DNA of 64,000 nucleotides from CBDHFF01 sp965262395 (GCA_965262395.1 OZ253531.1:372001-436000), one strand, 5' to 3'; numbered from the stretch's first letter, positions 27,849 through 38,018 are shown. Notes: a model not told the origin generated them from the letters alone. Made by a program: numbers and translations.

Positions 27849-28976
27849 TCAGTGTGCAGGGGTAATTGGCGGCTGCAGTCCTTCTGCAGTGGGGAGAAGA
27901 GGAGAGTGCGATGGTTTAATCTGAGTTGGGTGTTCTACATGGGTGCCTGATCTTAAGCCACTTACATCTATTTCGCCAAGCTCATCACGTTTTTTTTGTT
28001 GTTCAAAATCGCTTAAATCTGTATTAGGGAATTCTTTTTTATGTGCTTTAAGATGTGGGTCGAATCGTTTTTCTGCATTGCCAGGAACTTCCGCTAATTT
28101 CTCTGCTAAATCTTCTGGCGATTGTAGAGCGCTTTCTGTCAGCTTCTTTCCTAATTCATGTTCTGTAATGTCTTTGCCAGCGTTAACAATTCCACGTATT
28201 TCGTCTTGGACGATACTCGCATAGGATGTTTCTAACGTCTTTGATATGACTTTTTTCTTATCTACCTTTTTATTATCTTTTTTGATTGCATTCATTTCTT
28301 CTTTTGTAACACTAACTAAGTCACGTGAATCAGTTAAACTATTGACTGTGCCATAAGATTTAGCATCCGCCTTAATTGCTGAACATGCTTTATATACAGC
28401 CATCACAGGTATTGACATAATTACTACGGCTGGTGTCAGCAATGAAGAAGTGAATAGAAATGCCAGAAGTGTTCCATTCCCAGGAAATAATGCTAGCATT
28501 TGTGAATGAGTATTTTGTATATCTTTGTCGCTTTTGCCATCATCTTTCATTCCGGGCAGGGGTATAATTTTTTTAAATTTTTGCATAATTTTCTTTATAC
28601 CATCACCTTTTTCAAGACCAATGGCCTTAGTAATTTTCTCACCAATATTGGCACAAACATGCTCGTGCTTTGCCTTTATATGATCTTTAAGATAACCAAA
28701 TTCATCATTATTGCTTTTTATATTTGAGCCTTTCATATCTTGCTCTAGCTCTTCTAGTGTTTGTAATACTTCAGGGCGGAAATCTGGTATTTCACGTAGG
28801 CTTTCTGTGCCGATTTCATTTTTTAGGATCTGCTTAATTTCATCTTTGTTATTTAATATAAACTGTATAGCAGTATCTGTATCTCCTTTGTCATAATTTC
28901 CAAGTCTTTTTAAGAAATCTGCTGGATTTTCACCTTTTTCTAATTGAATATTCTTAGATTTACTCCCTTTGGACAT
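27849..28976 (-). CDS. Hypothetical protein with central hydrophobic hairpin, 375 aa
   Basis: I do not recognise a family. The protein starts MSKGSKSKNIQLEKGENPAD, is strongly charged and Lys/Glu/Asp-rich. It has one hydrophobic stretch near 160-200 (LLAFLFTSSLLTPAVVIMS) long enough for one or two membrane passes. Helix-rich charged regions lie on both sides, and the C-terminus is Pro/His-rich (IKPSHSPLLPTAEGL). There is no N-terminal signal peptide. In a T4SS-bearing endosymbiont, a charged protein with a hydrophobic hairpin and a disordered C-terminus could be a secreted effector, but nothing here proves it. It is separated from xerD and rnpB by AT-rich gaps. Confidence 0.7.
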   Translation of the reverse strand: MSKGSKSKNIQLEKGENPADFLKRLGNYDKGDTDTAIQFILNNKDEIKQILKNEIGTESLREIPDFRPEVLQTLEELEQDMKGSNIKSNNDEFGYLKDHIKAKHEHVCANIGEKITKAIGLEKGDGIKKIMQKFKKIIPLPGMKDDGKSDKDIQNTHSQMLALFPGNGTLLAFLFTSSLLTPAVVIMSIPVMAVYKACSAIKADAKSYGTVNSLTDSRDLVSVTKEEMNAIKKDNKKVDKKKVISKTLETSYASIVQDEIRGIVNAGKDITEHELGKKLTESALQSPEDLAEKLAEVPGNAEKRFDPHLKAHKKEFPNTDLSDFEQQKKRDELGEIDVSGLRSGTHVEHPTQIKPSHSPLLPTAEGLQPPITPAH

Positions 28977-29175
28977 AGGATGATAGCCAGTTTTATTTTA
29001 TACAACAACGCAGAAATAATATATATATATTAATATTCTATTACATATTCATGGTATGTAGCTAATAGGGGATTGCATAATCTATGCGGTCTGTTGTTCT
29101 TACGGATGACTCTCTTATGTGCTGATCACAGAAACTAGAGATAAGTTCATATTTTTCAGAGAATTATTTTGATAT

Positions 29176-29534
29176 GTCAGATGATCTATAAGCCGGGTTC
29201 TGTTGTAGATAGTCATTCATCTCGAGTAATTATTACTAATTACCTCTAGCAACCTACCCGGGCAACAAATGCAGGTTATCATTTATTATAAATTAATATA
29301 ATGTGTCGCCCCTATTTGGTCTTGCTCTTGGTGGTGGTTACTCTGCTATAACATGTTGCCATGTATACGGTGTGCTCTTACCACGCCTTTTCACCCTTAC
29401 CTAAAATAAATTTAGGCGGTTATTTTCTGTAGCCCTATACCTAGGATCTCTCCCGACGGATGTTATCCGTCACCAGTACCTGTAGAGCCCGGACTTTCCT
29501 CTATTTTTCAATAGCGACTATCCAATCATCTGAC
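29176..29534 (-). ncRNA. rnpB: RNase P RNA (bacterial type A)
   Basis: Catalytic RNA of RNase P, which matures tRNA 5' ends; its protein partner RnpA is encoded at about 46.4-46.8 kb. Read on the minus strand, the 5' part carries the universal GAGGAAAGTCCGGGCTC block, and the 3' part ends with AACCCGGCTTATAG. The terminal P1 helix is perfect over 10 bp: GTCAGATGAT at the 5' end with ATCATCTGAC at the 3' end, which sets the limits (about 359 nt). The flanks (28977-29175 and 29535-29648) are AT-rich with no ORF. Confidence 0.96.
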
Positions 29535-29648
29535 GACAAACAATATCACAATGCACCATCCTAATACAAGTACATTATTAATGATGTAATTCTATAGTCA
29601 GATATCGCAAGAATTATACTGCAAAATGAGCATAATTCTTGCAGAAAA

Positions 29649-32600
29649 CTATGTAATATTTTTTAGGTCTTCTAGTAATTGGTTAGAAGTTTGCACTACA
29701 CGAGAGTTTGCCTGATAGGTTCGTTGTGCAATAATCATATTAGCCAATTCGCTTAATGTTTCTACGTTGGATTTTTCAAGAGCATTAGATGAAATAAATC
29801 CAGCTCCAGAAGACCCTGCTTGAGAAATAGTATATCCTCCGGCAGTTACACTGTCTGCATATAAATTGAATCCTTGTAATTTAAGCCCATTTGGGTTTGA
29901 GAAATTAACTACAGAAAGTTGATATACCTGTCTTAATGAGCCAGATAGATTAATAGTGACATATCCACTTGAGTCAATTTCAATACCAGTGGGTAGGCCA
30001 ACTTGCACCCCATTTTGTTCGAAGTGATTTACTATGTAATCTCCATCAATTTGTCTTAAGCCAGCGTTTATATCTATAGAATCCTCACCTGTGTTTCCTA
30101 ATTCAAATTTTATAACACTATCTTCCGCACCATTAGACCATTTAACTTTCATGGACGTTGCTCCATTTACAGAATCAATAGCGGTGAATGCTACGTTGCT
30201 TAAGATTCCTTCTCCAGAAAAATCAGCAGTAAAATATCCCAATAAACCATCTGATCTCCCAACTATTTCATCAGGGGATGTGGCGTAGACTTCTCCCGCC
30301 CATTTGTTATTTGCTATTTTCAAGCATCCAAGCTCTACTGTATGATCTGTTCCAAGAGAATCAATAAGGTTAATTTGGCGTGAAAAGTGCGGTCTGATAC
30401 CATCAGAGGCCATATTCTTATTTGTTAGGCTTTCTTCTGAATAAACTGCATTCAGAGTTTGTGATGGTAGCCCAAAGAATGTTAGGAAATCACTTTGTGG
30501 GGTGGCGTTTGCATTCAAAGTATAATTTGAAAGGTCTAGAGTTCCTTTCGGGTCATCAACATATATTTTTAGTTTATTATCTTCTAATCCAGTGGATATT
30601 CCTTGAGCACCATCTACAATTTTTTTAATATCATTCATTGAAGCAAAACGAGATGTGCCAGCTTGAGTGCCAGAGATTCCTACCGATTCAGCTAGTTTAA
30701 CTCCTCTCAGACCTAAATTGCTTGTGAAGCTTGAGCTACCTTCCAGATTACTATCATTCATATATTTAATTAATGCTCCGTTCTCAGTTGAAAATTTTAA
30801 TTTATTACCAGTCGAGCCATTTGCAAAGCTTGCATCTATAGCACCGTTTGCTAGTAAGTTAATGGCTCTTTGGAAGGTCTCTGTATTATTAAATTCACCA
30901 ATCGATGTATCAGGTCTGTTGCCAGGGCCAGTTCCTTGCGTAACCCCTGTAAACTTCAGATTTATATCTCTTGAACTAACGTCTAGCCCTAGTGCTTCAA
31001 TGAATGAATAATCGTTGGCACCAGCAGTTGATTGAGCAATAGAAAAGATCTTGTTAGTACTGTTTCCCGTAGATAAATCAACATTTCCAGATCCTGAGGC
31101 AGTTACTAAGCCATCAGATATTGCATTAACTGCATCTCTGAATGTTTGTAAACTATTGAATTCGCCAGCAGCAACATTAGGAAGCCCAGATACACCAGAA
31201 CCAGAGCTGGTTCCAGTGAATTTTAACTCAATAGTCTCGCCACCATTCATGGTTAGGGTCACCATATCATTCACTGTTGCTTTACCTACCTCTAAATCAA
31301 GCGCAGTAGCAATATTAGACGGTCTTTCTTGATTGGTATTAATATTTTTGATACTAGCGATGGCAAGACCACCTAAGGCTGATAAATCTATGCCATCTGT
31401 GTTGTACGCAACCGCCGCCAAATCTGTATGTGTCTGTATTTTAGCTATTAAATCAGTAACAGAATTGAACTGACTAGCACCTGGGGTTGTATATCTGTAT
31501 GTATAGTTGGCCACTGTTCCGTTTGACAGAGTAATTTCTATGCCATCACCATCCATGATGCCATCGAGTAAAGTATCTGTAGCGGCAGTCGCACCAAACA
31601 GAGGCGAGCTAGTCGCAAGTCCAGAGGCTTGGATAGTTGTATAATTTCCTAATACATCTGTATCAGCGAAAGGTAGTCCAGTGTTCGATCTTACATTCGA
31701 GAAATCTCCGACATTAATTTCTACTCCATCTCCTACTACAGCGCCACTAGCTACATCGAAAGAATTTTCAAATGAAATACCCAATGATGTTGCTACATCC
31801 ACAGTAGCACCTGGTGCTCTCATATTTCTGATAGCTAAAATAGAAGATGCGGTACCAGCGGGGGATATATCTAGCTGGTTGGTGTTTAATGTAGTACCAG
31901 CGAGCTCTGGCACTGCAGCTATTGCGCTCTCTAAGGTTAGTAGATTATTAAACTCTCTTGTTCCGGCAGTTGGTGTAACAGCAAATTTGAATTGATATAT
32001 GTTGCCAGTATCAGTTACAATTTCAACTCCAGAATCGGCTGGAACCCCAGTAAATGCAGTAGTTGCAAGTGAGGCACCAAAAGTTGTTTGTGTTGCTAAA
32101 TCAACAGTAGGAACAATTGTTCTTGCGTTTCCATGACCCATAACACTGTTAGTCGAAAGATTCACTGACTCTAGGTTATCATTATAAGAGTTCAGGTTTG
32201 CAATAGACATTCCATCATTAATATTATCTGGTGCAACTAATATTCTGCCATTTGTGATTCTTGATTTTAGACCATCAAAGGTATTAATTGCAGAAGATAA
32301 AGTAGCCAAAGAATTGAACTCTCCTCTGGTCTTATCTGGTGATGCCTCTTTGAATGAAAAAGTTGCGGAGCCAATAGTTGGCGTTGATATACTGAAGCTA
32401 TCTCCCTCTCTGAGACTGTTGAAAGTATTGGTTACAGTGTCTGAGCCTAATACTTTCATTATGTCTGTAACTTTGCTGCCATTACTAAATCCACCATAAG
32501 TAAAACTTGTGGCTCCAGTTTGTCCATATGTTACTCTTATGCCTTCGTCGATTAATAAGTTTTCTGGATAAATAATATCTCCAAGTTCTATATTATCATT

Positions 32601-33191
32601 ATATACAGAGGTTTGCACGATATCCAATGCAGAACCAGCTCCCTCTATAATATTTTGTGAAGCATTCAAGTTCATTGCTACATTAACATTCTTTGTAGCT
32701 ACAGGAACTGCTCCAGCTGAATTTACATTAATTACACTTAATGAAGATAGATTCCCGCTAGAAACTAGTATGTTATCTTCCTCTGAGTCACCAGTTAACT
32801 CCCAGCCCATTAAATATCCACCAGAGCTATTCACTAAATTTCCTTCACTGTCTCTAGTAAAGTCTCCTTGTCTAGTATATAAAAACCCACCTGATGAATC
32901 GGATTTGGTGTTAACTATAAACATACCTTTTCCATCAATTGCAACATCAGTGCTTGAGGAGGTGCTTTCTATTGTTCCTTGTACCTCTACAGTGGATATA
33001 CTAACCGACTCTACACCGCTTGCTACATAAGATGAGCCTAGTGTGTCTTTAACAAAACTCTTGAACCCATATTTCTTTGCTTTATAAGCTGTAACATTTG
33101 AATTAGAGATATTATCTGCCACTCTTGCAACAGTTGAACTGTTGGCTATCATTCCCGCTATACCAGCGTACATTGCACTATAAGCACTCAT
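29649..33191 (-). CDS. flgE: Flagellar hook protein FlgE, giant form (1180 aa)
   Basis: Subunit of the flagellar hook, exported by the flagellar type III apparatus. The N-terminus (SAMYAGIAGMIANS, VADNISNSNVTAYKAKKYGF) and C-terminus (ALEKSNVETLSELANMIIAQ, RTYQANSRVVQTSNQLLEDL) are typical FlgE. Usual FlgE is about 400 aa; here a repeat-built insert separates the conserved ends. Six degenerate copies of a motif around EFNSLxTLxxAIN occur near residues 291, 413, 574, 677, 766 and 848, each preceded by beta-like sequence (GDxIEITL...TYxY). A strong AAAGGAGA ribosome-binding site lies 8 nt before ATG 33191. flgD ends 3 nt upstream, and the order fliK-flgD-flgE is the usual hook operon. Confidence 0.93.
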   Translation of the reverse strand: MSAYSAMYAGIAGMIANSSTVARVADNISNSNVTAYKAKKYGFKSFVKDTLGSSYVASGVESVSISTVEVQGTIESTSSSTDVAIDGKGMFIVNTKSDSSGGFLYTRQGDFTRDSEGNLVNSSGGYLMGWELTGDSEEDNILVSSGNLSSLSVINVNSAGAVPVATKNVNVAMNLNASQNIIEGAGSALDIVQTSVYNDNIELGDIIYPENLLIDEGIRVTYGQTGATSFTYGGFSNGSKVTDIMKVLGSDTVTNTFNSLREGDSFSISTPTIGSATFSFKEASPDKTRGEFNSLATLSSAINTFDGLKSRITNGRILVAPDNINDGMSIANLNSYNDNLESVNLSTNSVMGHGNARTIVPTVDLATQTTFGASLATTAFTGVPADSGVEIVTDTGNIYQFKFAVTPTAGTREFNNLLTLESAIAAVPELAGTTLNTNQLDISPAGTASSILAIRNMRAPGATVDVATSLGISFENSFDVASGAVVGDGVEINVGDFSNVRSNTGLPFADTDVLGNYTTIQASGLATSSPLFGATAATDTLLDGIMDGDGIEITLSNGTVANYTYRYTTPGASQFNSVTDLIAKIQTHTDLAAVAYNTDGIDLSALGGLAIASIKNINTNQERPSNIATALDLEVGKATVNDMVTLTMNGGETIELKFTGTSSGSGVSGLPNVAAGEFNSLQTFRDAVNAISDGLVTASGSGNVDLSTGNSTNKIFSIAQSTAGANDYSFIEALGLDVSSRDINLKFTGVTQGTGPGNRPDTSIGEFNNTETFQRAINLLANGAIDASFANGSTGNKLKFSTENGALIKYMNDSNLEGSSSFTSNLGLRGVKLAESVGISGTQAGTSRFASMNDIKKIVDGAQGISTGLEDNKLKIYVDDPKGTLDLSNYTLNANATPQSDFLTFFGLPSQTLNAVYSEESLTNKNMASDGIRPHFSRQINLIDSLGTDHTVELGCLKIANNKWAGEVYATSPDEIVGRSDGLLGYFTADFSGEGILSNVAFTAIDSVNGATSMKVKWSNGAEDSVIKFELGNTGEDSIDINAGLRQIDGDYIVNHFEQNGVQVGLPTGIEIDSSGYVTINLSGSLRQVYQLSVVNFSNPNGLKLQGFNLYADSVTAGGYTISQAGSSGAGFISSNALEKSNVETLSELANMIIAQRTYQANSRVVQTSNQLLEDLKNIT

Positions 33192-33194
33192 GAA

Positions 33195-33926
33195 TCATTC
33201 TCCTTTAGTATTAAAAACAGTTTGTAATTGCCTTACATCCACTAATAAATTATTTACTGATAGGTAAGGCGTCCCTCCAAGCATTTCAACAGTATCTACA
33301 ACACCTTTGATTTTCGATTGAACGTCAATGGGTGTTCCATCTCCTTTTGTTGCTTTAAAATCTACAATATAATCTCCAGATGGTAATTTATTTCCATTGG
33401 CATCATGTCCGCTCCAGCTGAATTCGTGAGAGCCACTAGCTTTTGTGCCAATATCTTGTGAGCCAATTACTTCATCGTTCTTATTATATATTGTTGCTAC
33501 TACATGTGACGCAGCTTCTTCAATCTCAAAAAAGAAACTAGCTGATTTATTATCCTCTAGTTTGCATTTTCTTCCATCAGCCAACACGGTATTGCCAATC
33601 AAGCCCAAAGAATTTGTCAGAAACTGTAGGTCTGTGTCGAAAGATTTTGCTAGTATATGTTGTGTCTCGTATTGAGCTTCTAATAAAGCATCGAACTTCT
33701 GATTCGTATTGACTGATTGCTCCATCATATTAAAACTTAGCAATTGTTGTGTAAAGTCTATGTTGTCCATGGGTGATAACGGATCCTGATTTTGTATCTG
33801 TAAAGTCAGAATTTTCATGAAATCTGATAAATCAGATATCATTCCAACCCTTGCCTCTTTGGTTTTGTCCGAAGACTTGACAGCGTTGTTGTAATCAGCG
33901 TTGGTGCAATTACCTATGTGTTCCAT
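33195..33926 (-). CDS. flgD: Flagellar hook assembly (cap) protein FlgD
   Basis: Scaffold that caps the growing hook. 243 aa with the N-terminal FlgD signature MKILTLQIQNQDPLSPMDN and IDFTQQLLSFNMMEQSVNTN. After a central segment come the FlgD Ig-like and Tudor-like regions (SGSHEFSWSGHDANGNKLPS, GDYIVDFKATKGDG). A strong AAGGAGGAA ribosome-binding site precedes ATG 33926. It lies 11 nt after fliK and 3 nt before flgE, so the three are one transcription unit. Confidence 0.95.
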   Translation of the reverse strand: MEHIGNCTNADYNNAVKSSDKTKEARVGMISDLSDFMKILTLQIQNQDPLSPMDNIDFTQQLLSFNMMEQSVNTNQKFDALLEAQYETQHILAKSFDTDLQFLTNSLGLIGNTVLADGRKCKLEDNKSASFFFEIEEAASHVVATIYNKNDEVIGSQDIGTKASGSHEFSWSGHDANGNKLPSGDYIVDFKATKGDGTPIDVQSKIKGVVDTVEMLGGTPYLSVNNLLVDVRQLQTVFNTKGE

Positions 33927-33937
33927 AAATTTCCTCC

Positions 33938-35602
33938 TTATATTGTGATATCGACTCTAGTTTCAGTGAGAATATTGTTTCTACTAGATACATATTCTTG
34001 TATAGCATTCCCCTCTTTGTAACTTGCGCCTATTAGTTGGTTATTGAGATTGTTCCAATTATTGTTGTTATTGTTATTTCCTTGATGCTGATGCTGTGAA
34101 GAATCTTGAGTAAGACCAAACCCAATTTTATTTACGACAATGTCGCTATCACCTAACTTATCTTTAAGTTGCGATGCTTCACTGGCAAGGATATTCAGAA
34201 TTTCTGTATTTTTAGCTGTTAAAAGCAGACTCATTTGTCCACCATCTTCCATTGTAACTATAGCATTCACGGGGCCAAGCTCTTTTGGATCCATTTCTAC
34301 TACAAAATTGTTCACACCCTTGGGCATGTGCGCGATGTGTGGAACGATTTGATCAGACATTAGAGTTGTTTCTGGAATGTTCATCTCAGCTTTAATTTCT
34401 CTAGATATCTCTGTTGCCTTACCATCAATTGGCTCAAATCTTTTCATGAGCATTCTTGGCTCACTGATTTCTTCTTTATTTGTTGCTGTTTCTTCTATTA
34501 TTGTTGCATCGTCTATAATGCTACTTTCTTCTTCTGTTTCTTCTACCTGGGAATGTGTTAATTCTATTTCTGATAATTCAGTTCTGTTCAATGTATGTGT
34601 TTCTGTTGTTTGTACATTTGTTCTAATGATCGGAGCATTCGAATTATTTATTCTATATCTCATATTCTGCGAACTGCCTTGTAGATCTGATACTTCATCT
34701 ATCTCTGCATCTGTATCTAAGTTATTCAATTCTTTGGTATCTTGATCTGTAATATTTTCTGTCGCTTCTATTAGGGAAACGGCATGATGTGATTCAGTTG
34801 CCTCAAGTTGTATTTCTACATTCTCTTGTATTAATTTATCATTCTGTATGGCATTTTCTAATAAAGGCTCTATTGCTTGGGGAGTTGCTTTTGAGATAAG
34901 TTGTTCATTGTTGCCTGCGAGTTGTACATTATCTAATAGGGTCAATTCTTCATTAGGAACAAGCTCAAAGTCACTTGACAGGTCAATTTTTCCATCATTA
35001 GTGCCTATATTATCTAGGGGGATAGAATCTATATAATTCATAGGTTTTGGCCAAGGCCTTTCACCTATGACGTATGGTTCTGGGATAGTCATGAATTCTT
35101 TAGATAGGTCTTTTGTGGGTTCCTGAGCGATCAATTCATCATTGATTGCTATATTTTGTACTGCTGTATTTTGAGGAGTGACAAAAGAATTTATTTCTTG
35201 ACTGTTAAGTGCCACACTTAAATCTTGAATAATTTGTGTGTTATCTTGGAACACAGTAGTATCAATATCTATGTTAGTATCCAGTGGTGTATTTCCTATT
35301 TCTTTTTTTACTTCGTTAACTACTATATAATCTTGAGACATAGGGGCTATTGCCGCAACATTATAAATACTGTCTTCTAAGTTGTGACCTTCTTCAGCCT
35401 GATCTTCCTCTGCACTCAAGATAATGTCATCAGTATCCTCCTCTTGGGCTACAGGCTTTGTATCAAGGTCTTGTAATAATCGAACAACAGCTTCAAAGGA
35501 TTCAATATTATCTTCCGTATCAGCGGAATATCCTTCCACTTTTCCTTCAGATCCTTCTTTAACTTGGGGCATAAGAGGATTTGCAATTGAACTAATATCC
35601 AT
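33938..35602 (-). CDS. fliK: Flagellar hook-length control protein FliK-like
   Basis: FliK acts as a ruler for hook length and switches export specificity. The 554-aa protein has a long, acidic, low-complexity N-terminal part (about 1-415). The C-terminal FliK domain lies at about 419-500, recognisable from VVEMDPKELGPVNAIVTMED, LLLTAKNTEILNIL and LKDKLGDSDIVVNKI. A His/Asn run (QHQHQGNNNNNNN) follows. Position directly upstream of flgD-flgE supports the call. The giant FlgE may require a matching FliK; the ruler part has no repeats I can see. Confidence 0.88.
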   Translation of the reverse strand: MDISSIANPLMPQVKEGSEGKVEGYSADTEDNIESFEAVVRLLQDLDTKPVAQEEDTDDIILSAEEDQAEEGHNLEDSIYNVAAIAPMSQDYIVVNEVKKEIGNTPLDTNIDIDTTVFQDNTQIIQDLSVALNSQEINSFVTPQNTAVQNIAINDELIAQEPTKDLSKEFMTIPEPYVIGERPWPKPMNYIDSIPLDNIGTNDGKIDLSSDFELVPNEELTLLDNVQLAGNNEQLISKATPQAIEPLLENAIQNDKLIQENVEIQLEATESHHAVSLIEATENITDQDTKELNNLDTDAEIDEVSDLQGSSQNMRYRINNSNAPIIRTNVQTTETHTLNRTELSEIELTHSQVEETEEESSIIDDATIIEETATNKEEISEPRMLMKRFEPIDGKATEISREIKAEMNIPETTLMSDQIVPHIAHMPKGVNNFVVEMDPKELGPVNAIVTMEDGGQMSLLLTAKNTEILNILASEASQLKDKLGDSDIVVNKIGFGLTQDSSQHQHQGNNNNNNNWNNLNNQLIGASYKEGNAIQEYVSSRNNILTETRVDITI

Positions 35603-35795
35603 TGTTGTTTGCTAACATATTACTATTACATATATGTTATAAGCAATATCCGTGCCAATTCCGTACTCTTAGTGTTTATAGGGGTTTTTCTGTTCTTTTG
35701 TTAAATTAACCTACTATGTTTTAAGTAATATTTTCCATTTTGTCGGACTAATACGGCAAATATTTCTTACCTTTCATAATTTAATAAAGAATCCT

Positions 35796-37298
35796 CTAAG
35801 ATCTTTTGTATAATATTGCTTCTATTACATGTTCCTTTTTGATTTCATCGGATTGTCCTAAATCAGCTATGGTTCTAGCTATTTTTATTAGTCTGCTGTA
35901 ATTGCGGATAGAAATTGTATTATTTTTAATAAATGTCTTAATTGTTTCTTTCACTTCTTCTGATGGTTTGCAAAAAACTTCTAATGCACTACCGTTTAGA
36001 TCTGAGTTGCAACTTATATTATTATAATTCTTATAACGTTCTTCCTGTATTTCTCTTGCTGCAACTACTCGTTGTTTAATGGTTTGTGAGCATTCTGGCT
36101 CTTTATAATCCATAAACTCTAATGGATTTATTTCTGGCACTTCAACTATTATGTCTATTCTATCTAACATTGGGCCAGATATCTTGCCTTGATAATCTGC
36201 TCCGCAGCGAGGAGCTTTACTGCAAGATTTGAGTTGATTTTGTAAATAGCCACATCTGCAAGGATTCATGGCAGAGATTAGTTGAAACTTTGCTGGATAA
36301 GTTATGTGTGCATGTGCTCTAGATACTGTCACCTCATTTGATTCAATGGGCTGCCTTAAAGAATCGATGACCTGTCTGGGGAACTCTGGAAGTTCATCCA
36401 GGAATAGAACCCCATTATGAGCTAAAGTAATTTCTCCTGGCTGTGCTTTGCGACCTCCGCCAACCATTGCTGGCATGGAACAAGAATGATGTGGCTCCCT
36501 AAACGGCCTGTTTCTAGATATTTTTCCATTCTTTAAATTGTTTGTAATACTCATAATCATGCTGATTTCAAGAATTTCTTTGCTTGTAAGATCTGGTAAT
36601 ATTCCTGGCAAACTTTTAGCAAGCATGGACTTACCATTCCCTGGGGGGCCAATCATTAGCATGTGATGTCTGCCTGCTGCAGTTACTTCTAAAGCTCTTT
36701 TAGCTACTTCTTGACCCTTGATATTCTGCATATCGTTTGTAGTTTCTCTTTTTTCTATATCGCATCTAGTGGGAATCTGTATGGTTTTGTTTCCTTTTAG
36801 GTGAGAGATTAAGTCGGCGAGCTTGCTCGGAGCCACTACTTCTATGTCAGCGTTCGCCCAAAGCGCCTCTGGGCCATTTTCCTCGGGACATATTATTTTC
36901 ATATTATTTGCCACCGCTTCTATTGATGCGGGCAGTACACCAGAAACTGCATTTATTGATCCATCTAGAGATAGTTCTCCTAATGCTATATATTCTTCTA
37001 GTAACCTTCCAGGGATGACATCCATTCCTACTAATAGGCCTAGTGATATGGGAACATCATAATGGCTGCCTTCTTTTTGTATATTGGCAGGAGCTAAATT
37101 GACGGTAATTCTCTTTGGTGGCAATGCAAGTCCTATGGAGTTCAATGCTGCTCTAATTCTTTCTTTTGATTCTGCTACAATTTTATCTGGTAGACCTACA
37201 ATATTGAAGGCTGGTATGCCACCTGCTATATGTACTTGAGTATCTATTAATATAGCCTCTATTCCTTTAAATGCTACAGTCTTTACATTAGCAAACAT
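35796..37298 (-). CDS. comM: YifB/ComM-family Mg-chelatase-like AAA+ ATPase
   Basis: A 500-aa ComM-type helicase, in other bacteria a branch-migration motor for natural transformation. An N-terminal ChlI-like domain (GIPAFNIVGLPDKIVAESKE) is followed by the AAA+ core with Walker A GPPGNGKSMLAKSLPGILP, the Walker B-like NGVLFLDELPEF and SAMNPCRCGY. The Cys motif (MNPCRCGYL...SCSKAPRCG) is usual for the family. The C-terminal lid contains YSRLIKIARTIADL. It is encoded on the same strand as the hook genes but 190 nt upstream of fliK. No other DNA-uptake gene is in the window. Confidence 0.93.
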   Translation of the reverse strand: MFANVKTVAFKGIEAILIDTQVHIAGGIPAFNIVGLPDKIVAESKERIRAALNSIGLALPPKRITVNLAPANIQKEGSHYDVPISLGLLVGMDVIPGRLLEEYIALGELSLDGSINAVSGVLPASIEAVANNMKIICPEENGPEALWANADIEVVAPSKLADLISHLKGNKTIQIPTRCDIEKRETTNDMQNIKGQEVAKRALEVTAAGRHHMLMIGPPGNGKSMLAKSLPGILPDLTSKEILEISMIMSITNNLKNGKISRNRPFREPHHSCSMPAMVGGGRKAQPGEITLAHNGVLFLDELPEFPRQVIDSLRQPIESNEVTVSRAHAHITYPAKFQLISAMNPCRCGYLQNQLKSCSKAPRCGADYQGKISGPMLDRIDIIVEVPEINPLEFMDYKEPECSQTIKQRVVAAREIQEERYKNYNNISCNSDLNGSALEVFCKPSEEVKETIKTFIKNNTISIRNYSRLIKIARTIADLGQSDEIKKEHVIEAILYKRS

Positions 37299-37511
37299 AG
37301 CCCTTGGTTAGGAATTTGTACTGAATTTAGTATAAATAATAATATTTATTATGTCAATTTTAATCAATAGCAACTCTTAGATTGCTGCTGTTGTAAGTTA
37401 CACTTTGAGATAATGTTTATATTACGCATAAGATGGTCTTATTTAGGGGCGCCCACGCCTCCAGGTGTAATGAATTTGTCATTGCCACTTGCAGGATTTA
37501 TACTAGGTATA

Positions 37512-38018
37512 TTATATAAGACCAAATGTACAAGATTTATCTTTGTAATACTCGCTGCCTGATATTCTGTTAGGGTCAGAAGAATTCTTGCAATCTGTGG
37601 TTAGCACTGGCAGAATTGGCTGTATCTCATCATTTGCAATATTGCGCATATGATTTACTAATACACACCTATCATAGGGATCCATCTCTTTTCCTTGAAA
37701 TATAGAGTAATTCTTTGCTACTATGTTCCTTGCTTTATCTACGTTCTCTGAATCATGGATTATTCTTGTGTCCGTTGGTGCATATGGAAATAATGTAGAT
37801 ATAATATAGTTTTTTGATTCTACATCTACTTTGTCACTATCTAAATGTATGGATACAAATATATCGTTGAATATCGCTCTATGGTTGTTATAATTAACTG
37901 TACTGTCATTTAAATTGATGTTAACTCTTTCTCCAAAGCCAAATATCTGATTATTAAATATTTCTACAGGTTGAAATCCTTGTTCAGCATATAAATATGT
38001 AGAGTCATCTAGTATCAT
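37512..38018 (-). CDS. Hypothetical protein, 168 aa, possibly frameshifted at the C-terminus
   Basis: I do not recognise this protein. It starts MILDDSTYLYAEQGFQPVEI after a strong GGAGGG ribosome-binding site 5 nt upstream, so expression is likely. It is acidic, soluble and lacks a signal peptide. The frame ends with DKSCTFGLI and stop at 37512. In the next frame the sequence continues openly for about 27 codons (INPASGNDKFITPGGVGAPK, stop near 37446), in DNA richer in G+C than typical intergenic sequence here. This suggests the original protein was longer and lost its tail by a one-base shift; that is inference. Confidence 0.65.
   Translation of the reverse strand: MILDDSTYLYAEQGFQPVEIFNNQIFGFGERVNINLNDSTVNYNNHRAIFNDIFVSIHLDSDKVDVESKNYIISTLFPYAPTDTRIIHDSENVDKARNIVAKNYSIFQGKEMDPYDRCVLVNHMRNIANDEIQPILPVLTTDCKNSSDPNRISGSEYYKDKSCTFGLI

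Noticed and set aside
30091..33030. Several plus-strand frames of 65-114 aa opposite flgE
   Set aside because: Antisense to a Ser/Thr/Gly-rich coding region; composition mirrors flgE codons and none has a plausible start context.
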